A stretch of DNA of 64,000 nucleotides, taken from NCBI RefSeq assembly GCF_014216315.1, contig NZ_CP045702.1, positions 5,270,001 to 5,334,000 on the forward strand, given 5' to 3'. Source of the DNA: Streptomyces finlayi. GTDB taxonomy: Bacteria; Actinomycetota; Actinomycetes; Streptomycetales; Streptomycetaceae. Position 1 is the stretch's first letter; each line of letters opens with the position of its first letter. This document shows, one piece after another, positions 50,368 through 60,363 of this stretch. The position numbers and the translations under genes are program-made. The notes beneath the pieces are model-generated. The model ran no database searches. It saw only the letters and a program-made list of their open reading frames with translations, and had not been told where the DNA came from.

Positions 50368-53192
50368 CGGGTGTCTCCTGCCCTGAGTTCGGTGATCGAT
50401 CCACGACGGCTCGCCCACCATGCCTGGACGGCGGCTACGGCGGCGGCGAGGAGGACCACGCCGATCGCCGGAAGCGCCAGTGACCAGAGGTCGGCCCGCA
50501 GTGAAGCGGTGTGCGGTACGTCGGCGCCGCGCGCGCCGGACAGTGCCAGCGAGGCGAGGTCGACGCCCGGTGCCAGCAGGGCGATGGTCGCCCAGCCGAC
50601 GAGCAGACCGCCGAAGGCGGCCAGCAGCGCCTGCGGCATCGCCTCCAGAGCGAGCAGCCGCCTGCCCTGCCGGGTGGTCAGCCCCATGGTGCGCAGTCGC
50701 GCCAGCAGGGTGGTGCGCTCGGGCGCGGTCCGGAGCAGCGACAGCAGGACGGCGAGCAGCGCGTACCCCGCCCCCGCCACGATGCCCGCCCCGTAGATGC
50801 GTTCGGCGCCGGACTGCACGGGTGTGTCGACGAACGACTCGCGCTCCTCGGACCGCAGGCGTACGACGAAGTCCTCGCCCGTCTCGTGGGCCGCGGCCTT
50901 CAGCGCCTTGGTGTCCAGGGAGTCCCCGGTGACCAGCAGGGCGTTGGTCTGCCGCTGGGTGAGGGAGGTGGAGTTGACGATCAGGAACGAGGAGCCGCTC
51001 ACCGCGGGAGTGCTCCGGCGGACCGCCACGACCCGCACCTTGAAGTCCCCGGCCAGCGTCTCGACGGCCTGCGGCCGGTCGCCCAGGCGTTCGGCGACGG
51101 ACGGGGAGGCGATCGCGGGCAGTACCCGGTCCGCCGAGTAGGCGGCGCCCTCCGGCAGCGGGGCGGAGGGGCCTACGGCCTTCAGCAGCGCGGGAGGGAA
51201 CGATCCGGCTCCGGTGGCGTGGGCCAGCCGGCCGTACGATCCGGGATCGACGCCGACCAGCGTCGCCCCCTTGTTGCCCTCCAAGCCCCCTTCGCCGGCC
51301 GGCAGCGTGACGCTGTAGTCGATCTGTACGGGGGCCACGTCCCGGACGCCGTTTGTCGCCCGCACCATCTCGGTGAAGCGGTCGGTCACCGGTTTCGCGT
51401 CACCCTCCCCGCTGATCCGGGCGTCCGCACCGACGGCCGCGAGCGCCGCGGTGTCCCGGGCGTCCGCGACACCGGCGAGCACCGAGCCGCCGAACGCCGC
51501 CGTGGTCAGCGCCACCAGCAGCGCGAGCAGCGGCAGGGTGGCGCTCGCCGACGAGCGCCCGGCGCGGGCCAGCGACAGGAAACCGATCGCGCCCCGCGTC
51601 CGGGCGACGGGCCGGGCCGCCAGGCGCAGCGGCAGCGGGTAGAGGCGCACGAGGACCAGCGCCGCGATCAGGCCGACGAGGACGGGGGCGGCGCTGACCA
51701 GCAGGTCGGTGCCGCCCGCCGCGGTGGTGCCCCGGCGGCGTAGCGCGGTGACGGCGCCGATCGCCAGGACCAGCACGGTCAGTTCGGCGACGGTGCGCCG
51801 GCGTGAGGGCCTGGCGGCCACCAGGTCGTCGCGGGCTCCGTGCAGTTGCGGCCTGATGTGCTGGAGCGTCGTACGGAGCGGCAGCGCGACACACACGAGC
51901 GCGACGACCGCACCGGCGCCCGCCACCGCCGGCCAGAGCCGGGCCTCACCGACGAGGAGCACGGCGGTCAGCAGGCCGAGCGCCGCCGCGGGGACCACGA
52001 TCACGGTCGTCTCCGCGAACAGCCGTCGGCCGATTCCGGCGAGGGAGGCGCCGCGCGAGCGCAGCAGGGACAGTTCCCGGTGGCGGCGGGCGGCGGTCAG
52101 CCCTCCCGTCATCAGCAGGACGGCCCCGGCGACCGAGCCGATCCCGACCGCGGCGACCGCGACGACGGGGCTGATCGCGGACCGCATCACGTCGTGGGCG
52201 ACGAGGATCTCGTCCAGGTCGGTGCTCAGCGTCACGGTGGGGCCCGCGATGTCCCGCAGTTCCAGCAGTCCGGGGCCGCTCTCCAGCGAGGCGACGGCGT
52301 TCAGGAGCGGGGCGGCGTCGGCCGACGTCAGCCGTGAGGCGTCCGGTGCCATGTGCCAGAACAGCTCCGGCTCGCCCGTCGTGGCGAGCAGTGCGGGTCC
52401 GGCGTCCGGTGACAGCAGCAGAGCGGCCACCCAGTAGAAGGTGGGGAGGGGCGCGCCGGGGTCCACGACCAGGGACGGGGCGCGCATCAGGGGCTCGGCG
52501 GACCAGTAGGCGTCGTCCGGATGCCGGGGCGTGACGGTGCCGGTGATGCGTACGGTCAGGGGCCGCCCGTCGTGTGTGGGCACGGAGACCGTCGAACCGG
52601 CCTCGAAGTTCAGCGCGTCCGCCGTCTCGGCCGGGACGACCGCCTCCACCTCCCGGGTCCCGGCCGTCACCTCGCCCCGGACCGCGGGCCAGCGCCCGGA
52701 CTCCAGCGTGCTGTGCTCGGCCAGCGCCGAAGGGGCGATGTAGGTGAACTGCGGAGGCATGGCGTTGGGGCGCGGCAGATAGGGCTCGCTCGCCGTGAGC
52801 GGGTTCGTCGTCCGCACACCGTACGAGGAGCGCGGCGCGTCCGCGCGTACGGGGCGGGGCAGCGAGCGCATCAGCTCACCGTGGATCCTGGACAGTTCGG
52901 CCTTGCGCGCGGCGTCGGCCCGCTCCTCGAGCGAGGAACCGTCGGGCGTCGTCGTCGCTTCGAGCAGACTGCGTGCCGGACTCAGGGAGCCGACGTCATG
53001 ACGGAGTCCCTTCGTCTCGTACGCGTCCACGGAGCGCGGGAACGCGGCGGCGAGGAACGCCGTCAGCAGGACGAGTACGGCGAGCGCGGCGCAGGCACCG
53101 GGAGCGGTACGCAACCGGGTACGGACCCACGGGGCACAGGCGGCCGGGCCGCGGGGGGCGCGTCCGGAGGCGGCGTTCTTTTCGGCGCTCAT
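50364..53192 (-). CDS. FtsX-like ABC permease (942 aa)
   Basis: 942 residues. An N-terminal transmembrane helix (ACAALAVLVLLTAFLAAAFP) is followed by a long extracellular domain (about 60-340), several central helices (ISPVVAVAAVGIGSVAGAVL and following, plus a second cluster near 480-540), a second extracellular domain and a C-terminal FtsX-type bundle (GIVAGAGYALLAVLLSLL and later). The double-FtsX plan is of the MacB/LolE group. It overlaps the ATPase gene and follows the larger permease by one base, so the three form one operon. Substrate is unknown; surface peptides or lipids are plausible. Confidence 0.92.
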   Translation of the reverse strand: MSAEKNAASGRAPRGPAACAPWVRTRLRTAPGACAALAVLVLLTAFLAAAFPRSVDAYETKGLRHDVGSLSPARSLLEATTTPDGSSLEERADAARKAELSRIHGELMRSLPRPVRADAPRSSYGVRTTNPLTASEPYLPRPNAMPPQFTYIAPSALAEHSTLESGRWPAVRGEVTAGTREVEAVVPAETADALNFEAGSTVSVPTHDGRPLTVRITGTVTPRHPDDAYWSAEPLMRAPSLVVDPGAPLPTFYWVAALLLSPDAGPALLATTGEPELFWHMAPDASRLTSADAAPLLNAVASLESGPGLLELRDIAGPTVTLSTDLDEILVAHDVMRSAISPVVAVAAVGIGSVAGAVLLMTGGLTAARRHRELSLLRSRGASLAGIGRRLFAETTVIVVPAAALGLLTAVLLVGEARLWPAVAGAGAVVALVCVALPLRTTLQHIRPQLHGARDDLVAARPSRRRTVAELTVLVLAIGAVTALRRRGTTAAGGTDLLVSAAPVLVGLIAALVLVRLYPLPLRLAARPVARTRGAIGFLSLARAGRSSASATLPLLALLVALTTAAFGGSVLAGVADARDTAALAAVGADARISGEGDAKPVTDRFTEMVRATNGVRDVAPVQIDYSVTLPAGEGGLEGNKGATLVGVDPGSYGRLAHATGAGSFPPALLKAVGPSAPLPEGAAYSADRVLPAIASPSVAERLGDRPQAVETLAGDFKVRVVAVRRSTPAVSGSSFLIVNSTSLTQRQTNALLVTGDSLDTKALKAAAHETGEDFVVRLRSEERESFVDTPVQSGAERIYGAGIVAGAGYALLAVLLSLLRTAPERTTLLARLRTMGLTTRQGRRLLALEAMPQALLAAFGGLLVGWATIALLAPGVDLASLALSGARGADVPHTASLRADLWSLALPAIGVVLLAAAVAAVQAWWASRRGSITELRAGDTR

Positions 53193-53193
53193 G

Positions 53194-56100
53194 TCAGTTG
53201 TCCCCCTGGTGGCGCAGCGATACCGCGGAGTCGGCCCGGCGCAGCGCGATCGCCGCGACGATCAGCAGCGGCACCGCGGCGACGCCCGCCAGCAGACCGG
53301 TGACCTGCCGGACGGGCAGGTGCACCAGTACGGCCGGCACGGGCTGGGCGGCCTGCCCGGTCAGCACGATGAGCGGCACGACGGCTCTGGTCAGGACCGC
53401 GCCCAGCGCGAGCCCGGCCAGCAGCCCGATGGCGATCAGTACGCCCTGTTCGGCGGCGATCATGCGGGCCAGCCGGCGGCGCGGGGCGCCCAGCGCCCGC
53501 AGTACGGCGAATTCGGCGGACCGTTCGCGCTGCGAGCCGACGGCGCTCACCGCGAAGCCGACGGCGGCCAGCGCGGCGGCGACCACGGCGACGGCCAGCA
53601 GCGCCGACTGCGGACCGGCGCCCAGCGGATCGCCGACCAGGTCCTCGGCCACCTCGTCGCGCACATGGACCTGCGCCGGGTCGGTGTCGGGCAGGGCGCG
53701 CAACCGGGCGGCGACCTTCGCCGCGTCACCGGGTCCGGTACTGAGCCACCACTCGGTGGGGCCGAGGTGGGAGGCCGACTGCTGTGCGTACACCCGGGCG
53801 AGGGCCTTGAGGTCGAGCAGCAGCGCCCCGCCGTCGCCCACCACGGGCCCGGCTGACGAGCCGGCCGCGGCCGGGCCCGTGGTGGGGAGCTGCCTGACCA
53901 CGTCCGCGATCTTCACCCGTATCTGTTCACCGCCCAGCGGCACCGCGACGCTCTGGCCCTTCTCCGCGCCCGACGCCTTCAGGAAGGCGTCCGTGGCGAC
54001 GGCGTTCAGCGCCGGGGCCTTCGGACGGACGACGGTGACCCGGACGCTGTTCGTCGGCGGAAGCCACCTCGCCTCCTCCGCGCTCATGAAGCCGGTCCCG
54101 TACGTGAGGGACAGTGCCGTTCCGGCGGGTGCCGTCGGCCGCAGTGTGTGGGCCGGCTGTTCCTCGCCCGGGACACCGACCGTCAGAGCCGCCCGCCAGC
54201 GCAGGCCGTCCGGCACGGACACCGGCTGCTCGCCGCCGTCGGTCACGCCCCGCAGCCCGGTCACCGTCAGCCGGTGCTCCTCGGAACGGCCCACGGGCGG
54301 TCTACCGTCCAACTCGAAGCCGGTCACGGCCAGTCCGGCCGACGCGGAGACCGGAACGGACACGGTGTGCGGCCTGCCGTCGGCAGGTACCGGCCCGACG
54401 AGGGCGCGGTACGGCAGACCGAAGCGGTCCTCCAGGAGGACACCGGTCCGCAGCGTGAGGCCGGACGGCGACGCGCCCTTCCGGGCGGAGGTCTCGGCGA
54501 TCCGCAGATCGAACGACAGCCGCGTGCTCCCCTTCGGCAGCACGAGTCCCGGCCGGCCGTTCCGCGGCGGAGCCAGCGCGCTCAGGAGCTTCGCCGGGGA
54601 CCGGTCGGCCAGGTCACCCCGCAGCATCAGGTGTTCGTCGGCGTGCGCGGTGTCCAATGCGAGGATCTGGGCCGTGCGCTCGCCCGAGAGCTCCGTGCTC
54701 GTGCGGTACGCGGGAGCGGCCTCCCGCACCCCGGACAGCGTGCTGTACGGGTCCGCCTTCGCCGGATCGGGGTTCGGCACCCCCGCCATCCGCACCGAGG
54801 CGCCCGACCTGAAGTCCGCCTGGTCGCCCTGCGAACGGTCCCACGACGCGCTCTGGCCGATCGCCAGCATCCCCATCGCGACGGACAGCACCAGCAGCAG
54901 GACGGGGCCCGCGCCGCGCAGCGGCCGACGGCTGAACTGCCAGCCGGCCAGCGCGGTGGCCAGCCCCCTGCCGCTCGCGGCCCGCCGCTCGGCGAGTCTC
55001 GCCACGGGCGGAAGCAGCCGCAGGGTCAGGACCGTGCCCGCGAGGAGCGCCAGCGCGGGAGCGGCGACGAGCAGCGGATCGATACCGAGCTCACCGTCCC
55101 GGTCCCCGCTCAGGGTGCCACTGCCAAAGGCCCCGGTCTGCCGGTCGAGCTGCCAGTACGCCACCGCGGCGATCAGCAGCAGACCCACGTCGCCACCCGC
55201 CCGCACGGGTGCGGGCAGTGCCGCCGCCCGGCCGCGCCCGGTCCCGCCCGAGGACAGCGCGGGCGCCACCACGGCGAGCGCACAGGCCAGCGCGACCCCG
55301 GCGGCGACCAGCCACACGGTGCCGGACGCGGTGTCGCCCAGCCGCACCCCGATCCGCGCGAGCTCACCGCGTTCGGCGAGCAGCCGGACCAACGGCCCGG
55401 CGAGCAGCGGCGCGACGACGGCCGCGGGCACCGCGAGCATCAGGGCCTCGATCGCGGCCAACGAGATGATCCTGCCCCGCGAACCGCCACGGGCCCGCAG
55501 CAGCTCCGTCTCGCCCCCGCGCTCGCTGCTCAGCAGCCGGGCCACCAGCAACAGCGCGTAGCCGGCGAGCAGTACGAGCTGAACGGCGACGATCATCAGT
55601 GTCGAGCGGGAGACCAGCAGTGCCTTCTCGATCTGTTCCAGCACCGTGGGCAGCGACGTCCTTACCGAGGCACCGCCCTCGAACGGCTCGGCGGCGAGCA
55701 GCGCCCTCGGGACATCGGCCGACGCCTGGTGCAGCGCGTCCATCCGGTCCGTCGTGACGGTACGGAAGTCCGCGCCCGCCAGCCAGGACGTCTCGCCCGC
55801 ACTGATCCGGCCTGAGCCGAGCACGGCGGGATCGGTGAGCAGCGGACCGTACGTGGTGAAGACGACCTCGCGGACGCCGCGGCCGCCGAGCGGGTCCAGC
55901 TGCCAGTACTGGTCGGCCTGGTCGGCGGCCTCGTACAGACCGGTCACCAGGACGTCCAGCGGCTTGTCGCCCAGCCGGTCCGTGAGGGTGAGCCGGGTGC
56001 CGGGCCTCACCTTCAGGATCTCGGCGGCGGTAGCGGGCAGGGCGACCTGTACGGTCCCGCCGGTCCCGCCGCTCCCGCTGTCGGGCATGCGGCCCGCGGT

Positions 56101-56496
56101 GAGCCGGACGCGGCTGCGGTCCAGCGAGGCGAACTGGGTCAGATCGGGGTCACCGCGCCGGGCAGCCGGGTCCTGGAGGCCGCGCGGCAGGGCGTACGGT
56201 CCGGAGTGCTCCAGCGTCCGTACGCTCACGGGCAGCCCGGCGAAGGACGCGCGCGCCGCCTCGCGCGCCGCGGTGTCGGCCTCCTCGCGCTGCTCACGGT
56301 CCACCTGGGCGGATATGACGAGCGAGGCGGAGGCGGCCGAGCGGTGCGTCAGCGAGTGCCGCAGCGCGGCATCGCCGATGGAGCCGGAGAACGCGGTGAG
56401 CGCGGCCAGTACGGACGTGGTCAGCAGCACCGCCAGTACGGCGGCGGCGAGCAGGAGCCGGTGCGCCCTCACCCGCAGAAAGACGAACCCCGTCAC
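53194..56496 (-). CDS. FtsX-like ABC permease (1100 aa)
   Basis: 1100 residues, with an N-terminal helix (HRLLLAAAVLAVLLTTSVLA), a large outside domain with conserved VALPATAAEILKVRPGTRLT, a central permease cluster near residues 290-560, another outside domain of about 300 residues and a C-terminal FtsX bundle (LLAVAVVAAALAAVGFAVSA, then AVVPLIVLTGQAAQPVPAVL). It is the first gene of a three-gene minus-strand operon. Two large permeases with one ATPase suggest a heterodimeric complex that acts on the outer face of the membrane. Confidence 0.92.
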   Translation of the reverse strand: MTGFVFLRVRAHRLLLAAAVLAVLLTTSVLAALTAFSGSIGDAALRHSLTHRSAASASLVISAQVDREQREEADTAAREAARASFAGLPVSVRTLEHSGPYALPRGLQDPAARRGDPDLTQFASLDRSRVRLTAGRMPDSGSGGTGGTVQVALPATAAEILKVRPGTRLTLTDRLGDKPLDVLVTGLYEAADQADQYWQLDPLGGRGVREVVFTTYGPLLTDPAVLGSGRISAGETSWLAGADFRTVTTDRMDALHQASADVPRALLAAEPFEGGASVRTSLPTVLEQIEKALLVSRSTLMIVAVQLVLLAGYALLLVARLLSSERGGETELLRARGGSRGRIISLAAIEALMLAVPAAVVAPLLAGPLVRLLAERGELARIGVRLGDTASGTVWLVAAGVALACALAVVAPALSSGGTGRGRAAALPAPVRAGGDVGLLLIAAVAYWQLDRQTGAFGSGTLSGDRDGELGIDPLLVAAPALALLAGTVLTLRLLPPVARLAERRAASGRGLATALAGWQFSRRPLRGAGPVLLLVLSVAMGMLAIGQSASWDRSQGDQADFRSGASVRMAGVPNPDPAKADPYSTLSGVREAAPAYRTSTELSGERTAQILALDTAHADEHLMLRGDLADRSPAKLLSALAPPRNGRPGLVLPKGSTRLSFDLRIAETSARKGASPSGLTLRTGVLLEDRFGLPYRALVGPVPADGRPHTVSVPVSASAGLAVTGFELDGRPPVGRSEEHRLTVTGLRGVTDGGEQPVSVPDGLRWRAALTVGVPGEEQPAHTLRPTAPAGTALSLTYGTGFMSAEEARWLPPTNSVRVTVVRPKAPALNAVATDAFLKASGAEKGQSVAVPLGGEQIRVKIADVVRQLPTTGPAAAGSSAGPVVGDGGALLLDLKALARVYAQQSASHLGPTEWWLSTGPGDAAKVAARLRALPDTDPAQVHVRDEVAEDLVGDPLGAGPQSALLAVAVVAAALAAVGFAVSAVGSQRERSAEFAVLRALGAPRRRLARMIAAEQGVLIAIGLLAGLALGAVLTRAVVPLIVLTGQAAQPVPAVLVHLPVRQVTGLLAGVAAVPLLIVAAIALRRADSAVSLRHQGDN

Positions 56497-56642
56497 CTGA
56501 CCCCCCAGACCCCTGTGAACGCACGCCCCCCGACGCTTGCAGGGATGCTTTCAGAGAGCACGTGGTCAGGGAAACCGCTTACGGGCACACCTTGATGCGA
56601 TCGTGACCGTTATCCGGCCATGGAGCACCGCATTCCGGATGG

Positions 56643-57047
56643 TCAGACGTCCGTGTTGACCATCGAAGCGGCAGCGTAGGTCAGGTAGTTCCACAGCTGC
56701 TGATCGTGTTCGGGGGAGAGCCCCAGTTCGTCGAGGGCGACCCGCATGTGGCCGAGCCAGGCGTCGTGGGCGGCACGGTCGACGCGGAACGGGGCGTGCC
56801 GCATCCGCAGCCTGGGGTGACCGCGCTCGTCGCTGTACGTCCGGGGACCTCCCCAGTACTGCATGAGGAACAGCGCGAAGCGTTCCTCGGCGGGTCCCAG
56901 GTCCTCCTCCGGGTACATCGGACGCAGCAGCGGGTCCCCGGCCACCCCCTGGTAGAAGCGGTGCACCAGGCGCCGGAAGGTCTCCTCGCCGCCGACCTGC
57001 TCGTAGAAGGTCTGCTCCTGAAGCGTGTCGCGCGCAATCTCAGTCAC
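56643..57047 (-). CDS. glbO: Truncated haemoglobin (group II, GlbO-like)
   Basis: 134 residues from GTG 57047. The proximal-His region is RLRMRHAPFRVDRAAHDAWL. The group II pattern includes FYEQVGGEETFRRLVHRFYQ, then MYPEEDLGPAEERFALFLMQ and YWGGPRTYSDERGHP. It binds haem and O2/NO, and is associated with respiration or nitrosative stress. It stands alone on the minus strand between two ABC/FtsX clusters. The GTG start is not strongly supported by a ribosome site, but the sequence before it is unlike the family. Confidence 0.95.
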   Translation of the reverse strand: MTEIARDTLQEQTFYEQVGGEETFRRLVHRFYQGVAGDPLLRPMYPEEDLGPAEERFALFLMQYWGGPRTYSDERGHPRLRMRHAPFRVDRAAHDAWLGHMRVALDELGLSPEHDQQLWNYLTYAAASMVNTDV

Positions 57048-57127
57048 GTGTCCATGGTCGCAGACGCACCGGCCGAGGACCGGGGTCCTAGGACCCCGAT
57101 TGGTCCCGCCCCGGTCCCGGCCGGCTC

Positions 57128-59308
57128 TCAGTCCCCGCCGGGCACCCAGCGACGTCCGTAACGGCGCGAGAGCAGTCCGCCGACCACGGTGGCCGCGCCG
57201 CACAGTGCCGCGGTCCCCGCCAGGGTCACGCCCAGCAGCACCTGGGGCGTATCGCCCGCCTGCGCGAAGAGCTGTGACAGGAGCGTCGCGATCAGCCCGG
57301 CGAAGAGGATGCTCAGCACGGCCGCGCAGGCCATCGGCGCACCCATCCCCCACCAGGCGAGCCGCACATGGAAGCGCACCCCCGCCGTGTAGCCGGCCAG
57401 CGGGCCCAGGTCCTCGGCGCGGTCCAGGAAGCCGTGCAGCAGTCCGGCGAGACCGGTGAGGACCAGCAGGGACAGCCCGATCGAGCCGGTCAGCAGCACC
57501 CAGTCCACAGTCCGGGCCCGGATCGCCGAACCCGTCACATACGCCTCCCCGGGGGTTGCCACGGAGACGGGGCCGAAGGCGGCACGCGCCGCGCGTTCCA
57601 CACGGTCCTCGTGCGGGTCCGTCATCAGTACGGCGAACTGCCCGGTGCTCGTGAGCAGTTCGGGGACGTCCGGGGTGGCCAGGAGCCGCGGGTCACCATT
57701 GGTCATCCAGCGCAGCGCTTCGGTGCGCGGCGTCCCCCTGGCGAAGACGTCCTCCAGGGCACGCGCCGTATCACGCGGACAGGTGCGCAGCGCCCCGAGC
57801 CGGGCGAACGTCGCGCACGGAGCCTCGACCACGAGCTGCCCGCCCTCGCCCTCGCCGACGCGCAGCAGCAGGTCGCCCGGGTCCAGTCCGGCCGTGAAAC
57901 GCAGGCCCGCGGCGCGGCTCTGCTCGGCGGTGTCCACCTGCAGCATCCGTCCGTCGAGTCGCTGACCGAGCGCGGTGGCAGCCCGTGCCTCGGCCGTCAT
58001 GTCGGTGACCGCGACCTGGGCCTGCGCGAGCAGACCGAGCAGGACGGCGAGTGAGGCGGCTGCCCTGGTCACCACGCCGGGGTGGGCGGCGGCCCATCGC
58101 CCACCGATCAGACGGGCGGGGTTGTCGCGTCCGCGTCCGGTGAGCCGGCTGGAGAGCCGGACGGCTGCCCGGCCCAGGAGCGGGGGCAGCCCGGCGAGCG
58201 CGAGCAAGGTGCCGAGGACGAAGAGCCGGTAGCCGGACGCCCCCGAGACCAGCGCACCCCACAGCATGAGCAGCCCGCCGGCCCCGGACAGCCACCCGGG
58301 CCAGAGGGCGGCACGGTCTGTGAGCGGCCGCGGACGGTTCCCGCCGGTTCCGCGCGGCCGTAGATGCAAACCCGCGAAGAGAGCGCACAGCGCCACCCAG
58401 ACCACCGGTACCAGGAGCAGGAACCTGATCAGAACCGGTCGGAGGTCATCCGCGGCGATCCAGTAGTCGGTGATCGGCAGCCGCGTGTCGACGAAGACCA
58501 GGGCGGTCAGTGGCAGAGCGGCAGCCGCAGCGCCGAGCGCGAGCGGCCGGGCGCACTCGCCGACGCTGATGCGTGCCCGTACGGAGCGGCCGGCCCCCAG
58601 GGCGTGGAGGGCCGCCAGCCGCCGGTCCCGCCGTTTGGCGTCCAGCCGGGACGCGGTGACCAGCAGTACGGCGACGGGGAGCACGAGGAACGGGCTGATC
58701 AGCCAGTACAGATCGCTCTCGGAGCGAGCGCCGCCCTGGCTCGAGAAGTACTCCGGCGCGCCCTGCGGGGACCCGAAACCGGGAATGGAGTGGGCGCCGA
58801 AATCGCCGAGCCGTATTCCCTCGGGGGCCCGTGCGTAGACGAGCAGTTCGCCGGGGTCGGCGAGCCCGGCCGCGGAGATCTTCCCTCCGTACGCTCCGTA
58901 ACGTGTGGTGGCCTGGGGCATCACCTCCAGCAGCGCGGGCGAGACGAACGCCTCGCCGGGGGCGGGCCAGCGCGGAAGGCCGGGCGGCAGGGGCGCGTCG
59001 GCGACGACCGGTTCGATGTACACCACGGAGAACCCGCGCTGCCGCCGGCTGTCCTGGCTCTCCAGCCAGCGCAGGGCGGGCTCGCTGCCCGGGTCGGTCA
59101 GGACCGGCATCCGTGCGGCACCCCTGGCGTCCCGGGCGTCGTACACGGCGTGGACCGTCAGCATCGACCAGACCAGCAGCACGGTCGCCGCGGCGGCCAG
59201 GGCCAGGCAGGCGCTCTGGAGCAGCGCCCGGGGATCTCCGGGCGCGTGCGCGGTACGCCTGCCGATCGCCAGCAGCTGCGCGGTGGCGCCCCGGCGCGAG
59301 CGGCTCAT
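57128..59308 (-). CDS. FtsX-like ABC permease (726 aa)
   Basis: 726 residues from ATG 59308. A first helix (LLQSACLALAAAATVLLVWS), an outside domain to about 210, a helix cluster through about 440 with LYWLISPFLVLPVAVLLVTA, a second outside domain (about 440-600) and a C-terminal bundle (VDWVLLTGSIGLSLLVLTGL and later). The start overlaps the stop of its ATPase partner by four bases. This is a second, smaller ABC/FtsX system, separate from the 49-56 kb one. Confidence 0.9.
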   Translation of the reverse strand: MSRSRRGATAQLLAIGRRTAHAPGDPRALLQSACLALAAAATVLLVWSMLTVHAVYDARDARGAARMPVLTDPGSEPALRWLESQDSRRQRGFSVVYIEPVVADAPLPPGLPRWPAPGEAFVSPALLEVMPQATTRYGAYGGKISAAGLADPGELLVYARAPEGIRLGDFGAHSIPGFGSPQGAPEYFSSQGGARSESDLYWLISPFLVLPVAVLLVTASRLDAKRRDRRLAALHALGAGRSVRARISVGECARPLALGAAAAALPLTALVFVDTRLPITDYWIAADDLRPVLIRFLLLVPVVWVALCALFAGLHLRPRGTGGNRPRPLTDRAALWPGWLSGAGGLLMLWGALVSGASGYRLFVLGTLLALAGLPPLLGRAAVRLSSRLTGRGRDNPARLIGGRWAAAHPGVVTRAAASLAVLLGLLAQAQVAVTDMTAEARAATALGQRLDGRMLQVDTAEQSRAAGLRFTAGLDPGDLLLRVGEGEGGQLVVEAPCATFARLGALRTCPRDTARALEDVFARGTPRTEALRWMTNGDPRLLATPDVPELLTSTGQFAVLMTDPHEDRVERAARAAFGPVSVATPGEAYVTGSAIRARTVDWVLLTGSIGLSLLVLTGLAGLLHGFLDRAEDLGPLAGYTAGVRFHVRLAWWGMGAPMACAAVLSILFAGLIATLLSQLFAQAGDTPQVLLGVTLAGTAALCGAATVVGGLLSRRYGRRWVPGGD

Positions 59309-60006
59309 GACCCGGCCGGTCCGGTCATGTCCGGGCAGGGCTCTTCGCTCAGGATGCCGCCGGAGAGCCGGAGCCGCAGGTCGGCACGGGCCGCCACCAC
59401 GGGGTTGTGGGTGACGACCACCAGCGTGCACTGCCGGGCCGCGGGCAGCGCGAAGAGCAGGTCGCAGACCTCGTCGGTGGCCTCCTCGTCGAGCGCGCCG
59501 GTGGGTTCGTCCGCCAGGATCACCGGCGGCCGGGTGGACAGCGCACGGGCCACGGCGACCCGCTGGCGTTCACCTCCGGAGAGGGACCCGGCAGGCGAGT
59601 CGGCGACGGCGCCGACACCCAGCTCGTCCAGCAGCCGTTCAGCTGCCGGGTACGCCTCCTTACGGGCGCCGCCACCGATCAGCAGCGGCAGCGCCACGTT
59701 CTCCACCGCGGAGAGTTCCGGCAGCAGTTCGCCGAACTGGTAGACGAACCCGATCGTGGCCAGACGCCACGCTGCGGCTTTCGAGGGCCGCAGGGCGAGG
59801 ACATCGGTTCCGCACACCTCGACGCTTCCGGCGGTCGGCCTTCGCAGCCCGGCGAGGCAGGCGAGCAGCGTGCTCTTCCCGCTGCCGCTGGGCCCGGTCA
59901 CGGCGACCGACTGCCCGGCCACGGCGGTCAGCGCCGCCGAGGCCAGCAGGGTGCGACCGCCCAGTTCGCAGGTCAGGCCGGAGACGTCCACGGTGCTTTG
60001 GGCCAT
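59305..60006 (-). CDS. ABC transporter ATPase (LolD/MacB-like)
   Basis: 233 residues. Walker A AVTGPSGSGKSTLLACLAG, Q-loop FVYQFGELLPELS, signature LSGGERQRVAVARAL, Walker B VILADEPTGALDE and switch His in VVVTHNP. It powers the 726-residue FtsX-like permease. It sits between the small secreted-protein gene (three bases upstream) and the permease gene (four-base overlap), so the three are one operon. The secreted protein may be the substrate, a co-factor or a sensor for the permease. Confidence 0.95.
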   Translation of the reverse strand: MAQSTVDVSGLTCELGGRTLLASAALTAVAGQSVAVTGPSGSGKSTLLACLAGLRRPTAGSVEVCGTDVLALRPSKAAAWRLATIGFVYQFGELLPELSAVENVALPLLIGGGARKEAYPAAERLLDELGVGAVADSPAGSLSGGERQRVAVARALSTRPPVILADEPTGALDEEATDEVCDLLFALPAARQCTLVVVTHNPVVAARADLRLRLSGGILSEEPCPDMTGPAGS

Positions 60007-60009
60007 GGC

Positions 60010-60363
60010 TCAGTAGTGCGTCTTCCAGGAGGAACAGGCATCAGGGAGCGCGGTGATGTTCTCGCACGCGCGGATCTTCCATACGAGGTTGCCGCTGGAT
60101 CCGGAGGACGTACAGGTCCCGAATCCCCTTGTCTCCTCGACACGGCGGTAGTCGGAGTCGATCGACCGGTAGTAGTTGGTGTAGACGCTGGATCCGTCGA
60201 TCTCCCGGTCGCAGACACCGACCGCCTCGTGGTCACTCTTGATGTAGGCGTAGTCATCGCCCTGGTAGGTGTAGACGGTGCTGCCGAGCGCGCTGTTCGC
60301 GCCCAGCAACGCGGTGGTCACCCCGATGAGGGCCGCACCGATTCGCATGGTTCTCCGACGCAT
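60010..60363 (-). CDS. Small secreted Cys-containing protein
   Basis: 117 residues from ATG 60363 with GGAGG upstream. A signal peptide (MRIGAALIGVTTALLGANSA) is followed by a mature ~90-residue domain rich in Tyr, Ser and Asp (TVYTYQGDDYAYIKSDHEAV) with four Cys (V-G-V-C-D-R, F-G-T-C-T, R-A-C-E-N, D-A-C-S), enough for two disulfides. I do not recognise a family. It is the first gene of an ABC/FtsX operon, which points to an extracellular partner of that transporter. Confidence 0.85.
   Translation of the reverse strand: MRRRTMRIGAALIGVTTALLGANSALGSTVYTYQGDDYAYIKSDHEAVGVCDREIDGSSVYTNYYRSIDSDYRRVEETRGFGTCTSSGSSGNLVWKIRACENITALPDACSSWKTHY

Noticed and set aside
52973..55561. Plus-strand frame of 862 codons
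   Set aside because: It is antisense to the large FtsX permeases and rich in Ser, Arg and Ala with no domain.
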